From NCBI GenBank assembly GCA_965219635.1, contig OZ244783.1, positions 992,001 to 1,056,000 on the forward strand: a DNA stretch of 64,000 nucleotides, given 5' to 3'. This document shows positions 36,128 through 45,838 of this stretch, piece after piece. Source of the stretch: JAPOXR01 sp965219635 (lineage in GTDB: Bacteria > Pseudomonadota > Alphaproteobacteria > Rhodobacterales > Rhodobacteraceae). A program made the position numbers and the translations under genes. How positions within the stretch are numbered: the stretch's first letter is position 1; each line of letters begins with the position of its first letter. The notes beneath the pieces are model-generated. The model was given only the letters and a program-made list of their open reading frames with translations. It ran no database searches and was not told the DNA's origin.

Positions 36128-37783
36128 GTGTCTGAAGAATTCCGATTGATGCTTACGCAAGCAAACCCCACAGTGGGCGATCTTGCGGGCAATGCAGGCA
36201 AGGTTGTCGAGTGCCATCGTTCAGGCGCTGCAAGTGGCGTGCACATGGTTGCGTTCCCCGAGATGTTCCTTCCTGGTTACCCAGCGCAGGACCTGGTCCT
36301 GAAGCGTTCATTCGTTGATGGCTGCCAACGGGCAATCGGCCAGGTCGCGGAAGCGTGCGCCGGCGGTCCTGCAGTCGGAGTGGGTGCCCCCTGCATTGAG
36401 GAAGGCAAGCTGCACAATGCCTATTTCGTGCTGCAAGACGGCCAGATCGCGGCGAAGATCTTCAAGCACCACTTGCCCAACAGCGAAGTCTTTGACGAGA
36501 AGCGTCTGTTCGTTCCCGGACCGATCTGCGGGCCTTACAGGGTTGGCCCGGTTAGGATCGGCACGCCAATTTGCGAAGACGCCTGGGAGTCAGACGTTGC
36601 CGAGACGCTCGTCGAGTCCGGGGCTGAAATCCTGCTCGTTGCCAACGGTTCGCCCTACCACAGGGGCAAGATGGACATCCGCTATTCGCATATGGCGGCG
36701 CGTGTCGTGGAGACGGGCTTGCCGCTGGCCTACCTGAACCTCTGCGGAGGGCAGGATGATCTCGTGTTTGATGGGGCTTCATTCGTGATCGATCAGGATG
36801 GCACGCTGGCCTTGCAGATGCCGGCATTCGACGAGGCGCAGGAGATCGTATGCTTCAGGCAGCAGAGCGGCCAGTGGTCGGCAGCCAAGGGGCAGTTTGC
36901 GCCACAGCCGGATGAATGGGAGGCCGACTACCGGGCAATGGTCGAAGCCCTGCGCGACTACCTTTCCAAGTCAGGGTTTTCTTCGGTTGTCCTGGGGCTT
37001 TCGGGCGGAATCGACAGTGCGCTGGTTGCAACCATCGCGGCTGACGCCCTTGGACCTGCCAATGTTCGGTGCGTAATGCTCCCGTCACAATTTACATCAG
37101 GCAGTTCTGTGAAGGATGCCACGGAAGTAGCTGAAAAACTTGGATGCCGCATCGACCAGGTGAGTATTCGCGAAGCCGCTGGCGCCATCGAGAATGCACT
37201 GGCGCACCTTTTCGAGGGTTTGGAGCGGGGTGTAGCAGAAGAGAACATTCAGTCGCGCCTCAGAGGATTGCTGCTGATGGCGATTTCCAACAAGTTCGGT
37301 TCCCTGTTGCTCACCACAGGCAACAAGTCGGAGGCCGCTGTTGGTTATGCGACCATCTATGGTGACATGGCTGGCGGCTACAATCCGATCAAGGATCTGT
37401 ACAAGACCAGGGTGTTTGCATGTTGCCGCTGGCGGAACTCCAACTACAGGGACTGGATGAAGGGCCCCAAGGGCCGTTGCATACCGGAAAGCGTATTGGA
37501 CAAGCCGCCATCTGCAGAACTGAGACCAGACCAGAAGGACACGGACAGCCTTCCTCCCTATGATACGCTGGATCTCATTCTGGAGCGTCTGATCGACAGG
37601 GACCAGTCAATCAGCGAGATACTGGCGGAGGGATTTGACCCGGACACGGTCAGACGAGTTGAACAGCTGATCTACGCGTCTGAATACAAGCGGTTCCAGT
37701 CTGCGCCGGGAGTGAGATTGACAGGGCGGGCATTATGGCTGGACAGGCGCTACCCGATTGTCAATCAATGGCGAGACTCGTAA
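36128..37783 (+). CDS. nadE: Glutamine-dependent NAD+ synthetase
   Basis: A 551-residue two-domain enzyme that amidates nicotinic acid adenine dinucleotide to NAD with glutamine as nitrogen source. The N-terminal glutaminase has the nitrilase triad Glu45 (FPEMFLPGYP), Lys113 (FKHHLPNS) and Cys149 (GTPICEDAW). The C-terminal synthetase has the ATP loop LGLSGGIDSALVATIA, LTTGNKSE and GDMAGGYNPIKDLYKT. The start is a GTG at 36128; an ATG seven codons further on is possible. It is divergent from the MORN gene and about 100 bases ahead of gltX. Confidence 0.94.
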   Translation: MSEEFRLMLTQANPTVGDLAGNAGKVVECHRSGAASGVHMVAFPEMFLPGYPAQDLVLKRSFVDGCQRAIGQVAEACAGGPAVGVGAPCIEEGKLHNAYFVLQDGQIAAKIFKHHLPNSEVFDEKRLFVPGPICGPYRVGPVRIGTPICEDAWESDVAETLVESGAEILLVANGSPYHRGKMDIRYSHMAARVVETGLPLAYLNLCGGQDDLVFDGASFVIDQDGTLALQMPAFDEAQEIVCFRQQSGQWSAAKGQFAPQPDEWEADYRAMVEALRDYLSKSGFSSVVLGLSGGIDSALVATIAADALGPANVRCVMLPSQFTSGSSVKDATEVAEKLGCRIDQVSIREAAGAIENALAHLFEGLERGVAEENIQSRLRGLLLMAISNKFGSLLLTTGNKSEAAVGYATIYGDMAGGYNPIKDLYKTRVFACCRWRNSNYRDWMKGPKGRCIPESVLDKPPSAELRPDQKDTDSLPPYDTLDLILERLIDRDQSISEILAEGFDPDTVRRVEQLIYASEYKRFQSAPGVRLTGRALWLDRRYPIVNQWRDS

Positions 37784-37880
37784 CTGCCAGAAAAAGTCGG
37801 CGGTCATTTGCAATCGGGAGGGTTGCAGGTCGCGGGCAAAGGGAAGTGAAAACGAGGCAATTCGAGAAGCTCTACCAGCA

Positions 37881-39197
37881 ATGACCACTACCAGATTTGC
37901 TCCTTCGCCGACCGGGCACCTTCACTTGGGCAACCTGCGCACAGCCCTGTTTAATTTTCTTGTGTCGCGGAAGGATGAAGGAGACTTCATACTTCGTATC
38001 GATGACACGGACAGCGAACGGTCGCGCCAGGAATTCGTCGACTCCATCATGTTCGATCTTGAGTGGTTGGGCCTGCATTGGGACCGGGTCGAAAGGCAGT
38101 CGGAGCGGCTTGATCTCTACGCAGATGCAGCAGACCGCATGCGCCAGAATGGCCGGCTCTACGAGTGTTTCGAGACGCCAGAAGAACTGTCGCTCAAGCG
38201 CAGGATGCAACTGAAGGCCGGCCGGCCCCCGGTTTATGATCGCGAGAGCCTTCGCCTGACGGACGAACGCAAGGACGAATTGCGTTCAGAGCGGCCAGGT
38301 TACTGGCGGTTCCTCTTGAACGCGGAACGCGTCGAATGGGATGACAGCATTCAGGGCAATGTATCAATCGACGCCGCCAGTGTATCCGACCCCGTGCTGA
38401 TACGCGCAGATGGCCAAGTGCTGTACACGCTGGCATCGGTAGCAGACGATCTCGACATGGGGATAGCCAGCGTTGTCAGGGGCGCGGATCATATCACCAA
38501 CACAGCTGCCCAGATACAGATCATGGGCGCGCTTGGAAGCGGGCCTCCCGGATTTGCACACCATAGCCTGCTGACCGGGCCGGATGGCGGACCCCTAGCC
38601 AAGCGTGAGGGATCGAATTCGGTTCGGGGGCTACGGGAGTCCGGTATCGAGCCGATGACTGTTCTAGCTTTGCTTGCGGCACTGGGCACTTCCGCCGCGC
38701 CCCGTTTTGCTCCGTCCCCAACTGGCCTTGCCGCGGGATTCGATTTTTCAGAATTCGGAACTGCGCCAGCGAGGGTGGAGGACACTGCGTTCCGCGACCT
38801 GAACGCGAGGTATTTGGCCAGCCAGGAGTACGAATTCGCAGAGTCGAGGATAATGGCGTTGGGAGTTCCGGATGGTCTCGCCAGAAAGTTCTGGCAGGCA
38901 CTTCGTGAAAACATTTCGACCATGGACGAACTGGCTGACTGGTGGTCGATATTGAGGGATGGGGCCGAGCCAGCAATTGACGCTGCGGATTTGGAGTTTG
39001 TTGGAAGTGCGTTCGAGTTGCTGCCTGAACCGCCGTTTGGTCCGTCCAGTTGGAAAGACTGGACAGAACAGGTTGCCAGTCAAACAGGGCGAAAGGGAAG
39101 GTCCCTATACATGCCGCTGAGGCTGGCGCTGACAGGCAGAAGCGCCGGGCCAGGCATGCCGGATGTGATGGAGTTGATACAGCAAGTGAAGCGCTAG
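37881..39197 (+). CDS. gltX: Glutamate--tRNA ligase (short alphaproteobacterial type)
   Basis: A 438-residue class I synthetase charging tRNA with glutamate. It begins TTTRFAPSPTGHLHLGNLRTAL, where HLHLG is the HIGH motif, and has the ILRIDDTD, DDLDMG and VVRGADHITNT segments. The KMSKR-type motif reads PLAKRE near residues 239-243, with Pro and Ala where Lys and Ser are usual. Residues 275-282 repeat the N-terminal RFAPSPTG exactly, in a place where the family normally has a variable linker. The shorter length matches the second GltX of alphaproteobacteria. The ATG at 37881 is chosen over an upstream open frame without similarity. Confidence 0.9.
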   Translation: MTTTRFAPSPTGHLHLGNLRTALFNFLVSRKDEGDFILRIDDTDSERSRQEFVDSIMFDLEWLGLHWDRVERQSERLDLYADAADRMRQNGRLYECFETPEELSLKRRMQLKAGRPPVYDRESLRLTDERKDELRSERPGYWRFLLNAERVEWDDSIQGNVSIDAASVSDPVLIRADGQVLYTLASVADDLDMGIASVVRGADHITNTAAQIQIMGALGSGPPGFAHHSLLTGPDGGPLAKREGSNSVRGLRESGIEPMTVLALLAALGTSAAPRFAPSPTGLAAGFDFSEFGTAPARVEDTAFRDLNARYLASQEYEFAESRIMALGVPDGLARKFWQALRENISTMDELADWWSILRDGAEPAIDAADLEFVGSAFELLPEPPFGPSSWKDWTEQVASQTGRKGRSLYMPLRLALTGRSAGPGMPDVMELIQQVKR

Positions 39198-39421
39198 CAA
39201 TGCAGACCGGGTTTTTGACACCGTTTCGCCCGAACCGGATTCAGGACTGGCCGGTTGCCGCCGGCAGGGTCTGGACGCGAGCGCAACAGCCCAAGCCAGG
39301 ATGATGGCTGGATAATCCGCGAGCAGGGAGGGGGCCAAGAAATGAAGTTGAGCTGGAAAGCCCGTCGAGTACTGGTGCTCATGCAGCAGGCAGCGGGGCT
39401 GAGCGTCAAAACGGAATTGCG

Positions 39422-40603
39422 ATGAGCGACAGTGACGCAAACGGCAGCTCCGGATCCGTGGCGGCCCTTTCAAGGACCCCGTTGCACGGTCTTCATTTGA
39501 AGCTTGGCGCGCGGATGGTGCCATTCTGCGGGTATGAGCTTCCGGTTCAGTATCCCGGTGGCATCATTGCCGAACACACGCAGACACGCACCCATGCAGG
39601 TTTGTTCGATGTGAGTCACATGGGCCAGGTGCGTGTCAGGCCTAGCTCAAGCATGATGGAGGATGTTTGTCTGGCCCTGGAACGTTTGACGCCCGCCAAT
39701 ATCGTTGATTTGCCGGAGGGCAGGCAAAGATATGCGTTATTGACCGCTCCGGACGGCGGGATCCTTGATGACATCATGGTGGCCCGCAAGACTGATCACC
39801 TGCTTTTGGTAGTCAACGCTTCGCGCCGCAGTCAGGATTTCAGCCTGATTCAGTCAAGTCTTGAAGATATTGCAGTTGTCGAGATGGTTGCGGACAGGGC
39901 GCTGATCGCCTTGCAAGGTCCCGCTTCAGCCAACTGCCTGGAACGGTTGCTTCCCGGGGCAGGGGATTTGACCTTCATGGAAACCAGCGAGTTCGAGTAT
40001 GCTGGTGAAACAGTCTGGGTGTCCCGGTCCGGATATACTGGTGAAGATGGCTACGAAGTATCTGTTCCATCACACGACGCAACCCGGCTTGCCAATGAAC
40101 TGCTCGCCATGGACCCTGTTCAGCCAGCGGGGCTGGGTTCCAGAGATTCATTGAGGCTTGAGGCAGGTTTGCGCCTCTATGGGAATGATATTGACGAAAG
40201 CACCAGCCCGGTCGAGGCGGGACTAGACTGGACGATACCTGCGGTTCGCAGATACGGCGGCGCCAGGGAAGGCGGGTTTCCAGGCGAGGACAGGATATTC
40301 GCCGATCTTGCCGATGGCACCGGCAGAAGCTTCGTCGGGATCAGGCCACAGGGCAGGGCCCCTGTGCGTGGCGGTGCGCTCCTGTTCGCGGGTCTGGAGG
40401 ATACAGATAGCATCGGCAAAGTGACCTCGGGCGGGTTCGGACCAACAATTGGCGGACCGGTGGCCATGGGTTATGTTGCGGCTGCGTCGAGCGCATTGGG
40501 CACGACAATCTTTGCTGAAGTCAGAGGCCGGAGAATGCCTGCTGAAATCCAGCCATTGCCATTTGTCGAACACCGATTCAGGAGACAGAAGAGGTCAGCA
40601 TGA
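39422..40603 (+). CDS. gcvT: Aminomethyltransferase, glycine cleavage T protein
   Basis: A 393-residue tetrahydrofolate-dependent aminomethyltransferase, the T protein of the glycine cleavage system. It has LHLKLGARMVPFCGYELPVQY, LFDVSHMGQV, LQGPAS, SRSGYTGEDGYEVSVP with the folate-site residues, and LRLEAGLRLYGND, all conserved in GcvT. The first 17 residues are Ser- and Ala-rich and extra to the family core. It overlaps gcvH by 4 bases. The 220 bases upstream contain no glycine-riboswitch motif that I can recognise. Confidence 0.95.
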   Translation: MSDSDANGSSGSVAALSRTPLHGLHLKLGARMVPFCGYELPVQYPGGIIAEHTQTRTHAGLFDVSHMGQVRVRPSSSMMEDVCLALERLTPANIVDLPEGRQRYALLTAPDGGILDDIMVARKTDHLLLVVNASRRSQDFSLIQSSLEDIAVVEMVADRALIALQGPASANCLERLLPGAGDLTFMETSEFEYAGETVWVSRSGYTGEDGYEVSVPSHDATRLANELLAMDPVQPAGLGSRDSLRLEAGLRLYGNDIDESTSPVEAGLDWTIPAVRRYGGAREGGFPGEDRIFADLADGTGRSFVGIRPQGRAPVRGGALLFAGLEDTDSIGKVTSGGFGPTIGGPVAMGYVAAASSALGTTIFAEVRGRRMPAEIQPLPFVEHRFRRQKRSA

Positions 40604-40968
40604 TAAGGTATACGGAGGAACATGAGTGGCTTGCTCTCGATGAGGACATAGTCACGGTGGGCATTACCGAACATGCCGTGGAGCAATTGGGTGACATCGT
40701 GTTTGTCGATTTGCCGGAGGAGGGCGATACCGTTGAGGAAGGCGGGGAAGCTGGAGTGGTTGAGAGTGTAAAGGCTGCATCCGATGTCTATGCACCGGCT
40801 TCTGGAACAGTTGTTGAGATCAATGAAGCCATCAGGGACAATCCGGCGCTTGTGAACCAGGATCCCCTTGGCGACGGCTGGTTCTTCAAGTTGCGGCTGG
40901 ACGACCCTTCGGCATTCCATTCATTCATGAGTGAAGATGAGTATGGAAAACTGATTGGCCAAAGCTGA
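40600..40968 (+). CDS. gcvH: Glycine cleavage H protein
   Basis: A 122-residue lipoyl carrier protein, shuttling the aminomethyl group between the P, T and L proteins. The lipoylated lysine is Lys58 in VVESVKAASD, and the N-terminus IRYTEEHEWLALD and the C-terminal GDGWFFKLRLDDP are typical. It starts inside the gcvT stop (ATGA) and is followed by gcvP after about 20 bases. The L protein is not in the window. Confidence 0.96.
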   Translation: MIRYTEEHEWLALDEDIVTVGITEHAVEQLGDIVFVDLPEEGDTVEEGGEAGVVESVKAASDVYAPASGTVVEINEAIRDNPALVNQDPLGDGWFFKLRLDDPSAFHSFMSEDEYGKLIGQS

Positions 40969-40988
40969 AGCGACGGCTGGAGACTAGC

Positions 40989-43823
40989 ATGACCAGCTCT
41001 GATCGATCTTACGACCCATACGATTTCGCGAACCTGCGTCACATCGGCCCCACCCGCGAGGGTGTTGCTTCCATGCTGACGGAACTGGGCTACGGATCTG
41101 AAGACGAACTGGTGGAGGCTGCGCTTCCTGCATTTCTCGGTGGCGCAGAACTGCACGGTTTCGGCAAACCTCTGACGGAACAGGAAGCCCTCGACAGAAT
41201 CCGGGCAACGGCGGCCCGGAACAGGCGGATGGTCTCGCTGATTGGCATGGGTTACTATGGAACGGTAACGCCAGCCGTCATTCTCAGGAACATTTTTGAG
41301 AACCCGGCTTGGTACACGGCATACACCCCATACCAGCCCGAAATCAGCCAGGGCAGGCTGGAAGTGCTGCTCAACTTCCAGACCATGATTTGCGACCTCA
41401 CGGGATTGGAGGTTGCCAACGCTTCACTTCTTGATGAAGCGACCGCAGGTGCCGAGGCCATGGCAATGGCGCGGCGGTTGTCGAGATCAAAGTCCCAAGA
41501 GTTCTTCGTGGACAGGGACTGCCACCCCCAGACAATCTCAGTCTTGCGCACCCGGGCTGACCCGATGGGGATCACGCTGGTTGTGGGTTGTCCCGGCGAA
41601 GACCTGCGCCCCGAACAGGTCTTTGGTGCGTTGTTTCAGTATCCTGGCACCCATGGCGGCATCCGCGATTTCACGGACCAGATTGCCGGCCTGCACCAGG
41701 TAAAAGCTATTGCGGCCGTTGCCACGGACCTGCTCGCATTGGCCGTGATCAAGGAACCGGGTTCGATGGGGGCTGACATCGTCGTGGGGTCAACCCAGAG
41801 GTTTGGCGTGCCGCTGGGTTTCGGAGGGCCGCATGCAGCATTCATTGCCACGAAAGATGCCTTCAAGCGCGACCTGCCGGGCAGAATTGTCGGCATTTCC
41901 AAGGATACCAAGGGAAGAGAGGCCTACCGCCTGGCGCTACAGACCCGGGAACAGCACATTCGGCGGCAGAAAGCCAAGTCGAACATCTGCACCGCGCAGG
42001 TTTTGCCGGCCGTGATGGCCGCATTGTATGCTGTGTTTCACGGGCCGAGTGGAATCCGGGCGATTGCCCAACGCATTCACGGCCATACCGCAGCGCTGGC
42101 AAAGGTTTTGTCAAATTCCGGCCTTGTCTTTGAACCGGACGCCTATTTTGACACGTTGACCATTGCCGTTGGCGCGCGGCAGCAGCAAGTCCTTACCGAA
42201 GCCGTTGCGCAGGGATTGAACTTGCGAAGAGTCGGTGAGGACCGGATCGGACTTTCACTGGACGAACTGACCGACCGGGTTCAGCTTTCGAAGTTGGCCG
42301 ACTTGTTTGGGGTCCATGCGGACCTTGAACCAGACGGCAATGATTGTGCCATTCCTGAAGAGTTGAAGCGCAGCAGCGCATATCTTCAGCACCCGGCCTT
42401 TCACCTGAACCGCTCCGAAACAGCAATGATGCGTTACATGCGTCGGCTGGCAGACAAGGATCTGGCACTGGATCGCGCCATGATCCCGCTGGGCTCATGT
42501 ACAATGAAGCTCAATGCGGCCACGGAGATGATACCTGTATCCCTGCCAGAGTTTGCGCAGATCCATCCTTATGTCCCTTCCGATCAGGCAGAAGGGTACC
42601 GGGAGATGGTCGAGGACCTGGGTAACAAATTGTGTGAGATTACCGGATTTGAGGCCATCTCCATGCAGCCCAACTCGGGTGCGCAGGGCGAATATGCCGG
42701 TCTACTGGCAATTCGGCGCTATCACGAGAGCAGGGGAGAACAGCACCGCAACGTTTGTCTCATCCCAAAGTCGGCCCACGGCACCAACGCCGCTTCGGCG
42801 CAAATGGCAGGGATGAAGGTTGTCGAAGTTGGCACCAAGGAAGATGGTACGGTGGATCTGGAGGATTTGCGCAATCGGGCCGAAGCAGCCGGAAACGAGT
42901 TGTCGGCATTGATGATCACATATCCTTCCACGCATGGCGTCTTTGAAGACACTGTGAAGGAGGTGATTTCAATCACGCACAACCATGGCGGGCAGGTCTA
43001 CTATGACGGCGCCAACCTGAATGCGCTGGTCGGGATCGTCAAACCTGGTGAACTTGGCGCTGACGTCGGCCACCTGAATCTTCACAAGACATTCTGCATT
43101 CCCCATGGAGGCGGCGGGCCAGGAATGGGTCCAATCGGTGTGCGCAGGCACCTTGTTCCGTTTCTTCCGGGCGACCCGATTTCGCAGTGTTCGGAAGGAG
43201 CAGTCTCTGCAACGATGAATGGCTCGGCTTCCATCCTGCCGGTCTCGTGGGCTTATATCATGATGATGGGCGCGGAGGGGCTGTCGAGGGCCACTCGTGT
43301 TGCAATCATCAATGCAAACTACATTGCGAACAGGCTAAGCGAACGGTTTGAGATCTGCTACACGGGCAGGAATGGGCTCGTCGCCCATGAGTGCATTCTG
43401 GACATCAGAAAGGCGGTGGCTGGCACCAGTATTACTGTTGATCATGTTGCAAAACGGCTGATCGACTGTGGCTTCCATCCACCGACGATGAGTTGGCCTG
43501 TCGCTGGCACATTGATGATCGAACCAACGGAATCCGAACCCAAGCACGAACTCGACAGGTTCTGCGACGCCATGCTTGGCATAATGGACGAGATCGATGC
43601 GGTGCGGGAAGGCAAAGCACCGGCAGAAGACAATGCGTTGGTCAATGCTCCGCACACTCTGGAGGACCTGGTCGACGACTGGAACAGGGCATATGACAAA
43701 CGTAGGGCGTTCTTTCCTCCCGGGTGTGTGCCGGAATACAAGTACTGGCCTCCGGTCAACCGAATTGACAATGTCTGGGGCGACATGAACTTTCTGGGGG
43801 TGCGGGTGCTCCAAGAACACTGA
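40989..43823 (+). CDS. gcvP: Glycine dehydrogenase (decarboxylating), glycine cleavage P protein
   Basis: A 944-residue full-length P protein (fused alpha and beta halves), which decarboxylates glycine with PLP and loads the H protein. The N-terminal half starts with RHIGPTREGVASML and has GMGYYGTVTPAVILRNI and PYQPEISQGRLE. The C-terminal half holds the PLP lysine in LNLHKTFCIPHGGGGPGMGP and the HGTNAASAQMAG segment. It is the last gene of gcvTHP. The intact single chain distinguishes it from the split enzyme of many Gram-positives and archaea. Confidence 0.97.
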   Translation: MTSSDRSYDPYDFANLRHIGPTREGVASMLTELGYGSEDELVEAALPAFLGGAELHGFGKPLTEQEALDRIRATAARNRRMVSLIGMGYYGTVTPAVILRNIFENPAWYTAYTPYQPEISQGRLEVLLNFQTMICDLTGLEVANASLLDEATAGAEAMAMARRLSRSKSQEFFVDRDCHPQTISVLRTRADPMGITLVVGCPGEDLRPEQVFGALFQYPGTHGGIRDFTDQIAGLHQVKAIAAVATDLLALAVIKEPGSMGADIVVGSTQRFGVPLGFGGPHAAFIATKDAFKRDLPGRIVGISKDTKGREAYRLALQTREQHIRRQKAKSNICTAQVLPAVMAALYAVFHGPSGIRAIAQRIHGHTAALAKVLSNSGLVFEPDAYFDTLTIAVGARQQQVLTEAVAQGLNLRRVGEDRIGLSLDELTDRVQLSKLADLFGVHADLEPDGNDCAIPEELKRSSAYLQHPAFHLNRSETAMMRYMRRLADKDLALDRAMIPLGSCTMKLNAATEMIPVSLPEFAQIHPYVPSDQAEGYREMVEDLGNKLCEITGFEAISMQPNSGAQGEYAGLLAIRRYHESRGEQHRNVCLIPKSAHGTNAASAQMAGMKVVEVGTKEDGTVDLEDLRNRAEAAGNELSALMITYPSTHGVFEDTVKEVISITHNHGGQVYYDGANLNALVGIVKPGELGADVGHLNLHKTFCIPHGGGGPGMGPIGVRRHLVPFLPGDPISQCSEGAVSATMNGSASILPVSWAYIMMMGAEGLSRATRVAIINANYIANRLSERFEICYTGRNGLVAHECILDIRKAVAGTSITVDHVAKRLIDCGFHPPTMSWPVAGTLMIEPTESEPKHELDRFCDAMLGIMDEIDAVREGKAPAEDNALVNAPHTLEDLVDDWNRAYDKRRAFFPPGCVPEYKYWPPVNRIDNVWGDMNFLGVRVLQEH

Positions 43824-43902
43824 TGCCGCTGCACGGTGTTTTTGGTATCGGCTCATTGCACGCACAGAACTGCCACTTTCACCGCTCAGCCTTGTTGCCT
43901 GC

Positions 43903-43930
43903 TTGACAGGGGCAGCACTTGCATTCAAAT
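43903..43930 (+). promoter_or_regulatory. Promoter of tRNA-Ala
   Basis: TTGACA at 43903-43908 matches the -35 consensus fully; TCAAAT at 43925-43930 matches four of six bases of the -10 box, with a 16-base spacer. The tRNA begins 13 bases further on, so this is very probably its sigma-70-type promoter. Confidence 0.6.
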
Positions 43931-43942
43931 GTGACGATCACC

Positions 43943-44018
<76 letters not shown>

Positions 44019-44472
44019 TTCTCCGGCAATTACTGCTCGTTTCGTGGTTGGCGTGGATCGGGGTGAATGGGTATGGTTGGCTCCTGGTTGTCGGTCCGAA
44101 CGCACGATTCGAGCGTACGTCCCCAACATGACTCCCGCAACTCAATGGTACCGGCATCTTCCGGGACAATTGGTTCAGAACTGGTGCAGCCCGCCGAAAC
44201 GGAATCAATGGCCCAAGCCGGAGACGCCATTGCCAGATTCACCGGCTGGTTTTGCGACCCAGTCGGACGGCGTCCATTGCGCGGCTTCATGCGCTTGATG
44301 GCCTTGGGCCGAAAGTCCAGGAAATTGCGCTCTGTGCTCTCCACCCAAGCCCCGGCAGGGCCAGAACAAGATCCCCAACAGAGAGTATCGAACAGCCGTA
44401 ACGAACCCGCTGGGCGTGCCTGATCATGATGCGCCCGCTTCTTTAGTCAGATTTCTTGCCCTTTTTCTGACA
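44019..44472. other. Intergenic stretch without a gene
   Basis: About 450 bases after tRNA-Ala. No credible frame on either strand, no repeat of the tRNA 3' end that would mark an integrated element, and no integrase. From about 44455 onwards the base composition becomes AT-rich, leading into the promoter of the Fic gene. Confidence 0.45.
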
Positions 44473-44502
44473 TATTTAAGCGTATGCTGTTATTCTTAAA
44501 TA
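44473..44502. promoter_or_regulatory. Palindrome upstream of the Fic gene, possible operator
   Basis: The arms TATTTAAG (44473-44480) and CTTAAATA (44495-44502) are perfect 8-base reverse complements with a 14-base centre, in an AT-rich segment about 85 bases ahead of the Fic start. This fits an operator bound by a dimeric regulator; the Fic protein has its own C-terminal winged helix and could be that regulator. Binding is inference. Confidence 0.5.
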
Positions 44503-44584
44503 CAGGCTTGATATTCAGTGCTATGTAAAATATGCCCTCATCGTAAGATAGCGACAGATCCAATTTTGGGTTCGAGGCGCCGGG

Positions 44585-45754
44585 ATGAAACGGAATGGCC
44601 AAGGCAGATACAGGGCAATATCGACGGTAGGCGAGAAGGCAGAGGCGTTCATTCCTGCACCGCTGCCGCCGGATCCGTCCATTGATTGGTCCCCGGTCCT
44701 CCACAAAAAGTTCGATCAAGCTCTGCTGGTGCTTGGCCGACTGGACAGCGTTTCGACCTTGCTCCCGGATACTTTACTTTTTCGCTCGATGTATGTCCGC
44801 AAGGAAGCGGTACTGTCCTCCATGATTGAGGGAACCCGGTCTTCGCTGTCGGATCTGCTCTTGTTCGATCTGGATCAGAAGCCCGGCGTACCTCTGGATG
44901 ATGTGCAGGAGGTCAGCAATTTTGTCGCAGCCTACCACCATGGATTGCGCCTGTTGGAGGAAGGGTTGCCACTGTCGCTTCGCCTCATTCGCGAGATCCA
45001 TGGAGTGCTGATGAGCATAGGCCAAGGCAGCAGACAAACTCCGGGAGAATTCCGGCGCAGCCAGAACTGGATTGGCGGCACGCGGCCCGGCACCGCCGTG
45101 TTTGTTCCGCCGCCGCCTGAAGAGGTGCTGGAGTGCATGGGCAAGCTTGAACTGTTCATCCATGACCAACCGGAGCCAACCCCGGTGTTGATCAAGGCGG
45201 CACTTGCTCATGTTCAGTTCGAGACGATCCATCCCTTCCTCGATGGAAACGGCCGTGTGGGGCGATTGCTGATCCTGTTATTGTTGCATGAGCACAAGGT
45301 GCTGCGGGAGCCGATGCTCTACCTCAGCCTCTATTTCAAGAAGCACCGTCAGTACTACTACGAATTGCTCAACGGTGTTCGATTGACTGGTGACTGGGAA
45401 GCTTGGCTTGACTTCTTTGCGGAGGCCGTGTTCGTCACGGCAACTCAGGCAATAGAGACCGCACAACAGCTGCTCGAACTGTCAAACCGGGATCGTGGCA
45501 GGATCAGCGGGTTGGGGCGCGGGGCGGAATCATCACAACAGATCCACCGGGCGCTCATGGAACACCCAATCGCCTCATCAGGTTTGTTGGTAGAGAAGAC
45601 TGGCCTTACTCCTCCCACGGTCAACAAGGCGCTTGCCCGGCTTGAACAACTCGGCGTTGTCGAGGAAATGACTGGCCGGAAAAGAAACCGGCTGTTTTCA
45701 TATCCCGGCTATCTCGAAATCATGGAACGCGGCATGGAGCCGCCCGGCAGGTAG
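44585..45754 (+). CDS. Fic-family protein with C-terminal winged helix
   Basis: A 389-residue Fic/DOC protein, probably transferring AMP from ATP to a protein hydroxyl. The catalytic motif HPFLDGNGRVGR is at residues 216-227 and complete, including the catalytic His216. The inhibitory helix motif SSMIEGT (78-84) before the Fic core makes it a class II, self-inhibited enzyme. The region before it matches the Fic N-terminal domain, and residues about 325-370 (QIHRALMEHPIASSGLLV onwards) form a winged helix. Such proteins occur as single genes widely in bacteria. An AT-rich upstream region has an 8-base-arm palindrome. Confidence 0.92.
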   Translation: MKRNGQGRYRAISTVGEKAEAFIPAPLPPDPSIDWSPVLHKKFDQALLVLGRLDSVSTLLPDTLLFRSMYVRKEAVLSSMIEGTRSSLSDLLLFDLDQKPGVPLDDVQEVSNFVAAYHHGLRLLEEGLPLSLRLIREIHGVLMSIGQGSRQTPGEFRRSQNWIGGTRPGTAVFVPPPPEEVLECMGKLELFIHDQPEPTPVLIKAALAHVQFETIHPFLDGNGRVGRLLILLLLHEHKVLREPMLYLSLYFKKHRQYYYELLNGVRLTGDWEAWLDFFAEAVFVTATQAIETAQQLLELSNRDRGRISGLGRGAESSQQIHRALMEHPIASSGLLVEKTGLTPPTVNKALARLEQLGVVEEMTGRKRNRLFSYPGYLEIMERGMEPPGR

Positions 45755-45838
45755 TCTGCTACGCTGGTCGAGTTGCCGGGCTTGAATTTGAACTGATGTT
45801 GGGCCGATGCCGGTACTCGCATTCGGCATCAAGGCAAC

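Noticed and set aside
39198..39421. Possible glycine riboswitch before gcvT
   Set aside because: The conserved riboswitch motifs were looked for and not found; only ordinary intergenic sequence was seen.
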